Assembly (NCBI RefSeq): GCF_040760075.1
Contig: NZ_CP142884.1
Coordinates: 1,674,001-1,738,000 of the forward strand
From: Sphingobacterium sp. R2
GTDB taxonomy: Bacteria; Bacteroidota; Bacteroidia; Sphingobacteriales; Sphingobacteriaceae
Reading direction: 5' to 3'
Length of the DNA: 64,000 nt
This document shows, in pieces, positions 38,501-46,741 of the stretch. The notes under the pieces are model-generated. The model was not told the origin of the DNA. It saw only the letters and a program-made list of their open reading frames with translations, and searched no databases. Within the stretch, counting starts at the first letter, position 1. Each line of letters opens with the position of its first letter. A program made the translations under genes and the position numbers.

Positions 38501-40053
38501 GGAGTATTGGTACCGCTGCGGTGGGGGGGATGCTTATCGGAACCATACTCGGGATTCTTGTCATCCCTGGATTAGTGATTTTATTCTCAAAAAAGGAGAA
38601 TAAGAAACACGTTGTCAAACAGGCGTCTTTAGTCATAGCCACACTTATTTTATTGGGTAGTTGTTCGGTGCCTAAAAAGGCGCATCAACCGGAGAAAGTA
38701 AATGTACCGGCTTCATTTTCCAAAAGCATCTCGCCGGATAGTTTAAATGTAGGCCGCAGGTCCTGGAAGGAAATCTTTAGGGATCCAAAATTAATTTCTC
38801 TGATTGATTCTGCTTTGCTGAATAATATGGATATTCGTCAATCGATCTTACGACTGGAATCTGCACAAGCTTATTTTAAACAGCGTAAGGCGGCATTAGG
38901 GCCAACCGTTGAAGCTGCAGTGGAAGGGGGAATACGGAAATATGGACATTATACAGAATCGGGAATAGGTAACTATGATTCAAATTTTTCAGAAAACCTG
39001 AAGAGTGATGAAAAATTGCCTGAGCCCTTTATTCCAGATTATTTTATAGGACTTCGCTCCTCCTGGGAAATTGACCTTTGGGGAAAGTTGAAGAGCCAAA
39101 AACAAGCAGCTTACTTTGGCTTTTTAGCTGAACAGGAAGGTAAGCGCCTTTTAGAAACAGAGTTGGTCTCTAATATTGCCACGGCTTATTATGAACTGAT
39201 AGCGTTGGACCAAAAAATAAAGGTATACGATCGGAATATTGCATTGCATAAGAATGCATTAGAAGTTGTTGAGGTAAAAAAGGATGCTGGTTATGCAACG
39301 GAGCTATCTGTACAGCAATTTAAGGCCTTATTAGCCAACTCCAAAGCGGCCAAGGAGCAGTTACTGCAGGAGATAGCTTTGTGGGAACATCATATCAATG
39401 GGTTATTGGGACGCTTTTATCAACCGATTGTAAGAAGTACTTATACCGAAAATGCCGATTTATATCATGCCATGCAATTTGGTACACCAGATGACCTGGT
39501 AAATCAACGTCCGGATATTAAAGCTGCCTATCTCAAGGTGATTGCATCTTCAAACAACCAGGAAGCTTCACGTCTGGCATTTCTACCTTCTGTTGCAATA
39601 AGTCCATTTGTAGGATTACAGAGCTTTAGCTTGGGCAAGCTATTCAACTTGGATAGATCTATTGCTTATAATCTTTTTGGCGGTATTACACTTCCCTTAT
39701 TTAACCAAAGACAGCTTAAAACGCAGTATGAGATTGCTAAAGCAGACTATGGAATAGCGTTTGTGGACTATGAAAAAACGGTTTTAAATGCGTACAATGA
39801 AGTTTCTAATGTGATTATGACGCAAGAGGCGATCGTCAAGCGACGTAATTTCGTGGATGAGCATGTTCAGGCATTGGAATTATCTATTGAAGCTGCCCAA
39901 GAGCTGTTTATTGCCGGGAGGGTGTCATCATTGGATGTTGTGACGGCCCAGAAAGAATCTTTGGAAGCTCAAGTTGGAAAAGTGGAGCTGGAGAAAGAGA
40001 GTACGTTAAACCAGATTCTACTCTATAAAGCCCTAGGAGGGGGCTGGCAATAA
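35503..40053 (+). CDS. RND efflux permease fused to TolC/NodT-type outer-membrane lipoprotein
   Basis: A 1516-residue fusion. Residues 1 to about 1040 are a complete HAE1-type RND pump: N-terminal FETFIKRPILSLVISVFITL, twelve predicted membrane helices, LALVLAIGIVVDNGIVVVEA (with the proton-relay Asp region), large periplasmic loops, and GLLGKNAILIVEYAN in the second half. After a lysine-rich cytosolic stretch (KKENKKHVVK) comes a hydrophobic segment and lipobox LLGSC with Cys1054, then a complete outer-membrane factor (about 1060-1510), with WKEIFRDPKLISLIDSAL, SSWEIDLWGKLKSQ and LVNQRPDIKAAYL, as in NodT/OprM lipoproteins. The frame is continuous and no internal ATG lies at the junction. 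The internal lipobox suggests that signal peptidase II cuts the chain into pump and channel. A terminator follows. Confidence 0.93.
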   Translation: MFETFIKRPILSLVISVFITLLGLLALFTLPITQFPDIVPPSVVVNANYTGANAEVSTNAVAIPLEKAINGVAGMTYMNSVSTNNGSTVIQIFFEVGTDPDIAAVNVQNRVTTVLDELPEEVIKAGVTTEKEVNSMLMYLNVFTDDETADERFIYNFADINILKELKRIEGVGLAQIMGMRDYAMRVWVKPDRMAAYNISAEDVVAALRKQNIEAAPGQTGISSDKMRNMQQYVLRYPGKFTEIDEYANVPIRATANGSIIRIKDVADVEFGSLDYEMVSKTDGRPSASIMLKQLPGSNAQEVIQRVKDRMAELKQTQFPTGMTYTMGYDVSRFLDASISSVIKTLLEAFLLVFIVVFIFLQDFRATIIPILAVPVCLIGALFCMQMLGFSINLLTLFALVLAIGIVVDNGIVVVEAVYAKMEEEHLQPMEATLEAMKEVGGAVVAITLVMSAVFVPVAFLSGPVGIFYRQFSLTLAAAIVISGINALTLTPALCALFLKSPHDRKPSNNWLDRFFKKFNHIYDKTAFGYKGILVKTSARRGLTLLLLGGFFVATWGSSAILPAGFIPTEDQGMIYVAVTTPPGATVDRTERVLDKIDSVSRKLDVVETVSTLSGYSIVTEVSGASYGMGMINLKPWKERDQTVDDVIKELRAKTKDFADAQIDFFPPPTVPGFGNSSGFELRLLDRSGNEDLNKTAEVLQKFMDDMEKSEVLQDISSSFDVNFPQYMLKVDYDMAAKKGISVENAMNTLQTLMGSLYATNFIRYGQMYKVMVQAGPEYRQRPEDVLRLYVKNETGEMVPYNAFISMERIYGPEQITRYNMFSSAMITGQSSAGFSSGQAIEEVEKIASSLPQGYSIEWSGMTREQKISGNQALYIFALCLLFVYLLLCAQYESFLLPLPVLLCLPAGIFGAFIFLKVFGLENNIYAQVALVMLIGLLGKNAILIVEYANLKYKQGMDIVTASIEGAVARLRPILMTSFAFIAGLIPLMMASGAGALGNRSIGTAAVGGMLIGTILGILVIPGLVILFSKKENKKHVVKQASLVIATLILLGSCSVPKKAHQPEKVNVPASFSKSISPDSLNVGRRSWKEIFRDPKLISLIDSALLNNMDIRQSILRLESAQAYFKQRKAALGPTVEAAVEGGIRKYGHYTESGIGNYDSNFSENLKSDEKLPEPFIPDYFIGLRSSWEIDLWGKLKSQKQAAYFGFLAEQEGKRLLETELVSNIATAYYELIALDQKIKVYDRNIALHKNALEVVEVKKDAGYATELSVQQFKALLANSKAAKEQLLQEIALWEHHINGLLGRFYQPIVRSTYTENADLYHAMQFGTPDDLVNQRPDIKAAYLKVIASSNNQEASRLAFLPSVAISPFVGLQSFSLGKLFNLDRSIAYNLFGGITLPLFNQRQLKTQYEIAKADYGIAFVDYEKTVLNAYNEVSNVIMTQEAIVKRRNFVDEHVQALELSIEAAQELFIAGRVSSLDVVTAQKESLEAQVGKVELEKESTLNQILLYKALGGGWQ

Positions 40054-40135
40054 GGCTTTTTATTTCAATAGGAAAACTATTTTTCATGCGATAAAGAATT
40101 AACTTGTTAATTCTTGGACCCAAAAAAGGTCAGTG

Positions 40136-40168
40136 AAAGAGGCCGTCGTGAGACGTCCTCTTTTTTTT
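40136..40168 (+). terminator. terminator after the efflux operon
   Basis: AAAGAGG at 40136-40142 pairs with CCTCTTT at 40157-40163, with an inner CGTC/GACG stem (one mismatch between, 4-nt loop), followed by eight T's. A separate 10-bp inverted repeat (40094-40103 with 40106-40115) lies just before it. The rest of the gap up to 40300 shows nothing clear. Confidence 0.85.
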
Positions 40169-40299
40169 GATAGTCCTTCATGTGATAGGGCAGAAAGAAT
40201 ATTCAGTTTGTTCTCATTACTCATGCTTGCTGCAAAGTCATGTATGTTTTGTAGTTATTTTTATGTAGTTTAGGCACAGAATGTTGAACCGATTTTAGT

Positions 40300-41928
40300 A
40301 TGTTGCAGCGCATCTTTCTTTTTCTACTTTGCTCTCATTTTAGTATTTACCTATCTGCCCAAGTGACTTCGGATAGTATTGGCGTTTTACAACGTTTGGA
40401 ATATTTAATGGACAACCAAAAGATTTACGTCAAAAATCGTGAAGATAAGCTGGAAAAACTGAAACAAGAAGCAAAAGCTCTCGAAAGTAATCCTGCTCAA
40501 TTTTTGAAGAAAAACTACGAAATCTTTGAAAATTATAAGAAATTTGATTCCGACGCAGCGCTTTCTTATATTTTACTGTGTCAAAAACTGGCTCCGCTAG
40601 GTAATGACTCTTTACAGGCAGTAATCCATCTCGATTTGGCATGGGTATATTCCACCATCGGACGATACATCGAAGCCGCACAATTATTGAAGCAAGTCGA
40701 GTCAGCTCATCTCGGCAGGAATCTTCTGGCAAAGTATTATGATACCTACAGCTCTTTCTATAGCCATTATGGTCAGAGTAATAATCGATCAGAGTATTAT
40801 CAGGCAAGTGAAAAGTATCGTGATTCATTGTTGACGGTACTGCCAAAGTCTTCATTGGAATATCGTACCACCATCGCCATAAAAACGTTGTTCAACGGTA
40901 ATCGTGAGGATGCTAAAAGACAACTGTTAATGCTTTGGAACGAAAACAAGAAGGATGTTGAGCAGCGTGCCCTGATAGCGTATTTTATGGGACTCATATA
41001 TAAGTATGATAAGGATGTAAAAAGTCAGATTTATTATCTTTCCATATCGGCGAGTGCTGATATTGAAATGGCTAATCGGGACAACGCATCTTTTCACGAC
41101 CTCGCCCTAACATATTATGATCAGCAAGATTTTGACAGAGCTTTTCAGTTTATTGAAAAGGCAATTGACGATGCGATGTTATGTAAAGTCCGGTATCGAA
41201 TTATCGAAGGCACCTCTTCATACCCTATCATCAATGCAGCCTATCAGCAGAAAATCAGTAGTCAAAATAAGCAGTTGGTTGGCTTAGTCGTTATCGTCAG
41301 TATTTTATTGATTGGCGTCATCATTGCGCTCCTTATTATTTATAGACAGGTGCAACATTTGCGACGAATACGATCACAGCTGTCAGCAACAAATCAGCAA
41401 CTTCGATCATTAAATAATGAAATCAATCAGACTAATCTTAAATTATCGGAATCCAACCACATCAAAGAAGAATATATAGCTCAATTTTTTGATATGTGCT
41501 CAAGCTATATCGATAAAATGGAAGATATTAGAAAGGCTTTATTAAAGAGGGCTACAAATCAACAGTGGGATGCTCTTCGTGAGCAGTTGAAGTCAACACA
41601 AATGGAAGAACGGGAGGTAAAGCAACTGTATGTTAATTTTGATCGTATTTTCTTAAACCTATATCCGACCTTTGTTGATGAATTCAATGCTTTGCTTCAG
41701 GAGGACGAGAAGATATACCCCAAAAAGACCGAGCTATTAAATACCGAACTTCGCATCTTTGCCTTAATTCGATTGGGCATTGATGATTCGGTGAAGATTG
41801 CAAGCTTCCTGCGTTATTCTCTTCGGACTGTTTATAATTATAGAACAAAGGTACGTAATAAAGCTGCCGGAAATCGGGACGCCTTTGAAGCTGCCGTCTG
41901 CCAGATTGCGGTAATTGACCGTGCGTAG
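40300..41928 (+). CDS. DUF6377-like TPR membrane regulator
   Basis: A 542-residue protein with a signal peptide (cleavage near YLSAQ), a periplasmic TPR-like helical region (about 40-320), a transmembrane helix LVGLVVIVSILLIGVIIALL at about 327-349, a coiled coil (about 350-400), and a cytosolic C-terminus ending in DDSVKIASFLRYSLRTVYNY, which reads as a helix-turn-helix like those of LuxR/DUF6377 proteins. Such proteins are known beside SusCD loci in Bacteroidota and probably sense periplasmic sugars. It lies 254 bp upstream of a SusC-SusD-GH30 operon on the same strand. The gap holds repeated and palindromic sites that are good candidates for its binding sites. Confidence 0.75.
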   Translation: MLQRIFLFLLCSHFSIYLSAQVTSDSIGVLQRLEYLMDNQKIYVKNREDKLEKLKQEAKALESNPAQFLKKNYEIFENYKKFDSDAALSYILLCQKLAPLGNDSLQAVIHLDLAWVYSTIGRYIEAAQLLKQVESAHLGRNLLAKYYDTYSSFYSHYGQSNNRSEYYQASEKYRDSLLTVLPKSSLEYRTTIAIKTLFNGNREDAKRQLLMLWNENKKDVEQRALIAYFMGLIYKYDKDVKSQIYYLSISASADIEMANRDNASFHDLALTYYDQQDFDRAFQFIEKAIDDAMLCKVRYRIIEGTSSYPIINAAYQQKISSQNKQLVGLVVIVSILLIGVIIALLIIYRQVQHLRRIRSQLSATNQQLRSLNNEINQTNLKLSESNHIKEEYIAQFFDMCSSYIDKMEDIRKALLKRATNQQWDALREQLKSTQMEEREVKQLYVNFDRIFLNLYPTFVDEFNALLQEDEKIYPKKTELLNTELRIFALIRLGIDDSVKIASFLRYSLRTVYNYRTKVRNKAAGNRDAFEAAVCQIAVIDRA

Positions 41929-41981
41929 ACCCACGTTTCCATACCGAAACACAGTAGATCAATCGCTTTCTTTCGCTTATT

Positions 41982-41995
41982 TAGGTACTTTTTAA
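41982..41995 (+). repeat. direct repeat TAGGTACTTTTTAA, copy 1
   Basis: Fourteen bases repeated exactly at 42047-42060, 65 bp apart, in the gap between the regulator and the SusC-SusD-GH30 operon. The spacing is close to six helical turns, as expected for paired regulator sites. Confidence 0.5.
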
Positions 41996-42046
41996 AGCGT
42001 GCTATTTTTCGTATTATTCTTATTATTAGGGTATTGAGTTTTTTAA

Positions 42047-42064
42047 TAGGTACTTTTTAAGTAC
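42047..42064 (+). repeat. direct repeat copy 2 extending into a palindrome
   Basis: The same 14 bases as at 41982, here running on so that GTACTT-TTT-AAGTAC (42050-42064) forms a perfect 6-bp inverted repeat. It lies 119 bp before the SusC start. It may be a binding site for the DUF6377-like regulator or another factor. Confidence 0.5.
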
Positions 42065-42182
42065 TCGCTCTTTTTTCTCTATCAAGGTGACCTTAGTTTT
42101 GTTTTGAGCAATGAAGCAGGGGAAACTCATTGCCATTTTGGAATAACCAAAAGATGAAACAATAACCAATTTTTTATTTCAT

Positions 42183-45161
42183 ATGATTTACTTTACACGA
42201 AAAGTTACCTTTTCTATGGGGTTGGCTTTCCTGTTCACTTTGATGAATGTGGTGTTTGCACAAGACCGGATCCAAATCAGTGGACGTGTCCTGGATGCCA
42301 ACGATCAGAAACCACTCTCTGGAGTAACCATTACACAGAAGGGAAGTAACAATGCAGTCTCCAGTAACGGGGATGGGCGTTTTCAAATTTCGGCTGCTAA
42401 GGGCAGTACACTCCAATTTACATTTGTTGGTTACGATAGCAAAGAAGTGCCTGCCAATAATACCATGGTGGTCCAATTAAATTCGTCTACCAATGTGCTT
42501 GAAGACGTCATTGTAATCGGTTATGGTAGTGTGAAAAGAAAAGACGTGACGACCGCAATTTCTTCTGTCTCTACCAAAGACCTAGAGAAGAGACCCGTTA
42601 CTAATTTTGGCCAAGCTATTCAAGGAAAAGCGGCCGGGGTAACTGTTATTCAGCCGAGTGGTCAACCAGGTGCAGCACCTCAAATACAAATTCGCGGAAT
42701 AACGTCTTTTAATAGCAATACGACTCCTTTGTATGTCGTTGATGGAGTTCCAGTTGAGGATATTAAATTCTTGTCACCAAATGATATCGCGGATATCCAA
42801 ATCCTAAAGGACGCTTCATCCGGCGCCATTTATGGTTCTCGAGGTTCGAATGGCGTGATTTTAGTAACAACCAAGTCCGGTAAAGCTGGTGAAGCAAAAA
42901 TAACGCTTGGAACACAATGGACAGCCAATGTTGTCAATAACACTGTCCAGGTTTTAAATACTAGCCAATACAAAGATTTACAGGATGAGATCGGCCTAGT
43001 CAACCTTCCGGAAGGATTGTTGGATCAGACCGACTGGTTTAAAGAGACCTACAAAACAGGTATTCAGCAAAACCATCAAATATCAATTTCGGATGGTAAT
43101 GAGAAAATCCGATACTATTTGGGCGGCGGTTATTTGAATGAAAAAGGGACATTACAAGGCTCGTTCTTTAGACGGTATAATTTCCGTGCTAATATTGACA
43201 ATCAGGTTCGAAAATGGTTAAAGGTCAATGCGAATATCAATTATTCGGATAACAATGATAATGGCATTACCTCGGGCTTGGGCTCCAATCGTGGTGGTGT
43301 TGTTACCTCGGTGATTACCACACCAACTTATGCCCCGGTATGGGATCTGGCAAATCCGGATCGATTCTATAATAATTTCTATGGGATCAGCAACATTACC
43401 AGTCCTTTGGAAAACTTAGCGCGGACAAAAAATAATAATAACCGAGAAAATCGGATTGTCGCCACAGGAAGTGCATTGGTTTCTTTTATGCCCAACCTCA
43501 CTTGGAAAACTTCGTTTTCATTCGATCGAAGATCGGGCATTATGACTACCTTCCTGGATCCTTGGACCACAGCATGGGGAAGAAATCAATTTGGTGAGGC
43601 CTCCGACATGCGCAATACAAACACCGTATTGACCTGGGATAATATCTTAACGTATAGCAAAAGCTATGGTAAGCATAATCTGGAGGCAATGGGTGGTTCT
43701 TCCTGGACAGATTCTAAGTACGCTAGAAGTGAGATTTTTGGCTCAAACTATGCCAATGGTATCATTGAAACGCTGAATGCTGCCAATAAGATTTCTTGGG
43801 ACAGAACAGGATCTACGGCCTCAAACTGGGGAATTATGTCCTATTTTGCTCGCGCCATGTATAATTATGATGGCAAGTATTTAGTGACTGCGAATATGCG
43901 TGCAGACGGTTCGTCGAAGCTTAGCCCAGAACACCGTTGGGGATATTTTCCATCGGTTTCGGCTGCATGGAGAATTTCTTCGGAAGACTTTATAAAAGAT
44001 ATTGCCTGGATTAATGATTTTAAAATTCGCGGTGGATGGGGACAAACGGGTAACCAATACGGATTAGGCGATTATGCGTATCTGCAATTAAGCGGTATCC
44101 AGCGTCAACAGTGGTTTGTCGAAGGAAAAGAAAATTCATTGCCCAATATCAACAAACCAACAATCTTACGAGCGAAAGACCTGACTTGGGAAACTACAAG
44201 TACCACCAGCATCGGTTTTGATATCACCATGTTGAGCAATAGGTTAACCGTCAGTGCAGATTATTACAACAAGGATACCAAAGACCTGTTAATGAATGCA
44301 AGTCTGCCTGCAGGACAGCAAGCAAACACGATCCAGAGAAATGGTGGCCGCCTGAACAACCATGGTTTTGAATTTGCGGTGAACTCAAAGAATCTGACCG
44401 GAAATCTAACTTGGAACACAGATTTCAATATTTCTTTCAACAGAAATAAACTACAGCAATTGGATTTACAGCAGGTTTATTATGATGTCAAGACAAACGA
44501 TTATGTCAATGACTTTGTGGTAAAAAATGAGCCGGGAAGATCACTTGCAGGATTCTACGGTTATCTTTCAGATGGTGTAAATCCTGAAACGGGTGAACTC
44601 ATGTACCGTGACCTGAATGGCGATGGTAAGATTTCATCAAGTGACCGTACGTATATCGGTAATCCGCTTCCAAAGTTTGTGTACGGTATGACAAACAGCT
44701 TCTCTTATAAGAATTTCGATCTCAGTATATTCATTCAGGGGACTTATGGCAATGATATCTTCAATGCCAGCCGTATGGAAACAGAGGGCATGTATGACGG
44801 TCGCAATCAAACAACGGTGGTATTGGATCGTTGGCGGGTACCTGGACAGATTACGCATGTTCCAAAAGCAGGTTTCGATATGAAAAACTCAACCTATTTC
44901 GTCGAAGATGGTAGTTATCTGCGCATGAAAAATGTTTCTTTGGGTTATTCTATTGCGCCTGAAAAACTGAAACGGATTGGTATCAACAAAATTCAGCCTT
45001 ATCTATCTGTAAGTAATTTATTTACCTTGACAAAATATTCGGGCATGGACCCCGAAGTAAACCAATATTCTGGCGGATCCGATGCTAGAATCCAAGGTAT
45101 TGATTGGGGAACCTATCCGCAGAATCGTTCATTTGTTCTAGGTCTTAATATTGAGTTTTAA
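42183..45161 (+). CDS. SusC/RagA-type TonB-dependent receptor of the GH30 locus
   Basis: A 992-residue outer-membrane importer. Signal peptide ending VFAQ, then the carboxypeptidase-regulatory-like domain (IQISGRVLDANDQKPLSGVT, about 30-110), the plug (VIVIGYGSVKRKDVTTAISS, GKAAGVTVIQ, LYVVDGVPV, IQILKDASSGAIYGSRGSNG), and the barrel (ADGSSKLSPEHRWGYFPSVS, final strand SFVLGLNIEF). Intact and of usual length. It pairs with the SusD gene 11 bp downstream and should import beta-glucan fragments if the GH30 call is right. Preceded by a 254-bp gap with candidate operator repeats. Confidence 0.96.
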   Translation: MIYFTRKVTFSMGLAFLFTLMNVVFAQDRIQISGRVLDANDQKPLSGVTITQKGSNNAVSSNGDGRFQISAAKGSTLQFTFVGYDSKEVPANNTMVVQLNSSTNVLEDVIVIGYGSVKRKDVTTAISSVSTKDLEKRPVTNFGQAIQGKAAGVTVIQPSGQPGAAPQIQIRGITSFNSNTTPLYVVDGVPVEDIKFLSPNDIADIQILKDASSGAIYGSRGSNGVILVTTKSGKAGEAKITLGTQWTANVVNNTVQVLNTSQYKDLQDEIGLVNLPEGLLDQTDWFKETYKTGIQQNHQISISDGNEKIRYYLGGGYLNEKGTLQGSFFRRYNFRANIDNQVRKWLKVNANINYSDNNDNGITSGLGSNRGGVVTSVITTPTYAPVWDLANPDRFYNNFYGISNITSPLENLARTKNNNNRENRIVATGSALVSFMPNLTWKTSFSFDRRSGIMTTFLDPWTTAWGRNQFGEASDMRNTNTVLTWDNILTYSKSYGKHNLEAMGGSSWTDSKYARSEIFGSNYANGIIETLNAANKISWDRTGSTASNWGIMSYFARAMYNYDGKYLVTANMRADGSSKLSPEHRWGYFPSVSAAWRISSEDFIKDIAWINDFKIRGGWGQTGNQYGLGDYAYLQLSGIQRQQWFVEGKENSLPNINKPTILRAKDLTWETTSTTSIGFDITMLSNRLTVSADYYNKDTKDLLMNASLPAGQQANTIQRNGGRLNNHGFEFAVNSKNLTGNLTWNTDFNISFNRNKLQQLDLQQVYYDVKTNDYVNDFVVKNEPGRSLAGFYGYLSDGVNPETGELMYRDLNGDGKISSSDRTYIGNPLPKFVYGMTNSFSYKNFDLSIFIQGTYGNDIFNASRMETEGMYDGRNQTTVVLDRWRVPGQITHVPKAGFDMKNSTYFVEDGSYLRMKNVSLGYSIAPEKLKRIGINKIQPYLSVSNLFTLTKYSGMDPEVNQYSGGSDARIQGIDWGTYPQNRSFVLGLNIEF

Positions 45162-45172
45162 TTGTCTGTATC

Positions 45173-46690
45173 ATGAAAAAATATATAAGTAACGCACTTT
45201 CTTTGCTAACGGGCTCCTTGTTTTTATTTTCCTGTTCGCTAAATCGTGATCCGCTTTCGGATTATTCGGATGTGAGCCAGGGTAAAACAGAGACAGGAAC
45301 ACAGGTTGTTTTTAAAAATAGGGCCGAGGTGGAAACCTATCTGGCTGGAATATATCAACAGATGAAAGACAGGCAAGAGCATTGGTATCTCGACCTGCTC
45401 TTGATCGGAGATTCTCACGCCGACAATTCCTATGCTGGAACGACAGGAGCGGAAGTTCTGCCTTTTGAGAACAATTCTATTGAAGGATCTAATTCTGTTG
45501 TTGACCGCGATTGGGGAAGATACCTGGAAGACGTTGGACGCGCAAATCGCTTGATCATTTATGTGGATAGTGTCGCCGATAAATCGCTGAGCGATACAGA
45601 TATTAGAGCGTATAAGGCACAAGCAAAACTATTCAGGGCATTGGCCATGTTTGATATGGTCCGTATATTTGGATCGATCCCTGTGATTACCACCATTGCA
45701 CCCGATATTACGGGAGATAATGTCAATGAAGTTTATCCACAGTATTTTCCAAAACAAGCCACCGAAGAAGAAGCCTATAAGCAGATCGAAAAAGATCTGC
45801 TAGATGGATTGGCTGATGCACCAGCCAACAATAACGGCAATAAGACCTTATTTACTAAATCTGTAGCGCGTGCTATGTTGGCAAAGATCTATGCCGAAAA
45901 GCCAATTCGGGATTATGGTAAAGTCGTTCAATTTGTTGATGCCCTGACTGCTGATGGCTTTGACCTCAATGCTAATTACTCAGATTTGTATGCGATGAAC
46001 GCAAGCAATACGGATCTTGCGCAACGTAATACGAAAGAATCTATTTTAGAAGCACAGTTTACAGCAGGAGGCGGTAATTGGGCCACTTGGATGTTTGGAC
46101 GTGATTTGTCCAATTATGATAACAACTTTACCTGGGCAAAATGGGTAACTCCGTCTCGGGATTTGATACAGACCTATACGAACGAGGGAGATCAAATTCG
46201 TTTGGGCCAATCGATCGTTTATTATTCCACAACCTGGAGTAATTATTATCCTTCAAATAACTATCCATTCATGTTTAAGTTGCGGTCTGCATTTAATAGT
46301 ATTGTTAAGCTTCGTTACGCTGATCTATTGTTGTTGAAAGCAGAAGCATTAATTCAGCAGGGATCAGATTTATCTGGAGCTGCCGACATTATAGACAAAA
46401 TCCGTACGCGTGTTAAATTGCCTAAATTATCTTCAGCGGTACGTTCCAATAAAGATGCTTTATTGGATGCTTATTTGAAAGAACGTAGACTGGAATTGGC
46501 CTTCGAAGGACAGCGCTGGTTTGATCTTGTGCGCTTAGACAAGGTAGAGTCAGTTATGAATGCTGTTTATGCAAAAGATGCTGGGCGAAAAGCGCAGGTA
46601 TACCCTTTTACAAAAAACTCTTACCGCTTGCCGATCCCGCAACCAAAAATTGATCAGAACCCTAACCTCGTTCAGAATCCTGGCTATTAA
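45173..46690 (+). CDS. SusD/RagB-type lipoprotein of the GH30 locus
   Basis: A 505-residue SusD-like surface lipoprotein (lipobox LFSC, Cys21), followed by SLNRDPLSDYSDVSQG. The C-terminal half has LRYADLLLLKAEALIQQGSD and ERRLELAFEGQRWFDLVRLD, the standard family signature. It is the lid of the SusC barrel encoded 11 bp upstream. Confidence 0.95.
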   Translation: MKKYISNALSLLTGSLFLFSCSLNRDPLSDYSDVSQGKTETGTQVVFKNRAEVETYLAGIYQQMKDRQEHWYLDLLLIGDSHADNSYAGTTGAEVLPFENNSIEGSNSVVDRDWGRYLEDVGRANRLIIYVDSVADKSLSDTDIRAYKAQAKLFRALAMFDMVRIFGSIPVITTIAPDITGDNVNEVYPQYFPKQATEEEAYKQIEKDLLDGLADAPANNNGNKTLFTKSVARAMLAKIYAEKPIRDYGKVVQFVDALTADGFDLNANYSDLYAMNASNTDLAQRNTKESILEAQFTAGGGNWATWMFGRDLSNYDNNFTWAKWVTPSRDLIQTYTNEGDQIRLGQSIVYYSTTWSNYYPSNNYPFMFKLRSAFNSIVKLRYADLLLLKAEALIQQGSDLSGAADIIDKIRTRVKLPKLSSAVRSNKDALLDAYLKERRLELAFEGQRWFDLVRLDKVESVMNAVYAKDAGRKAQVYPFTKNSYRLPIPQPKIDQNPNLVQNPGY

Positions 46691-46741
46691 TTGATTTAAC
46701 AATGGGAAGCCCTTCCGATGGACGGGAAAAAAAACTAACAG

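Noticed and set aside
40430..40855. 141-codon open frame on the minus strand
   Set aside because: It lies inside the TPR regulator gene, which has a clear signal peptide, helix pattern and HTH; the antisense reading looks random.
42108..42133. 7-bp inverted repeat GCAATGA/TCATTGC before the SusC gene
   Set aside because: Short stem, no T tract and no partner site; it could arise by chance in this AT-rich gap.
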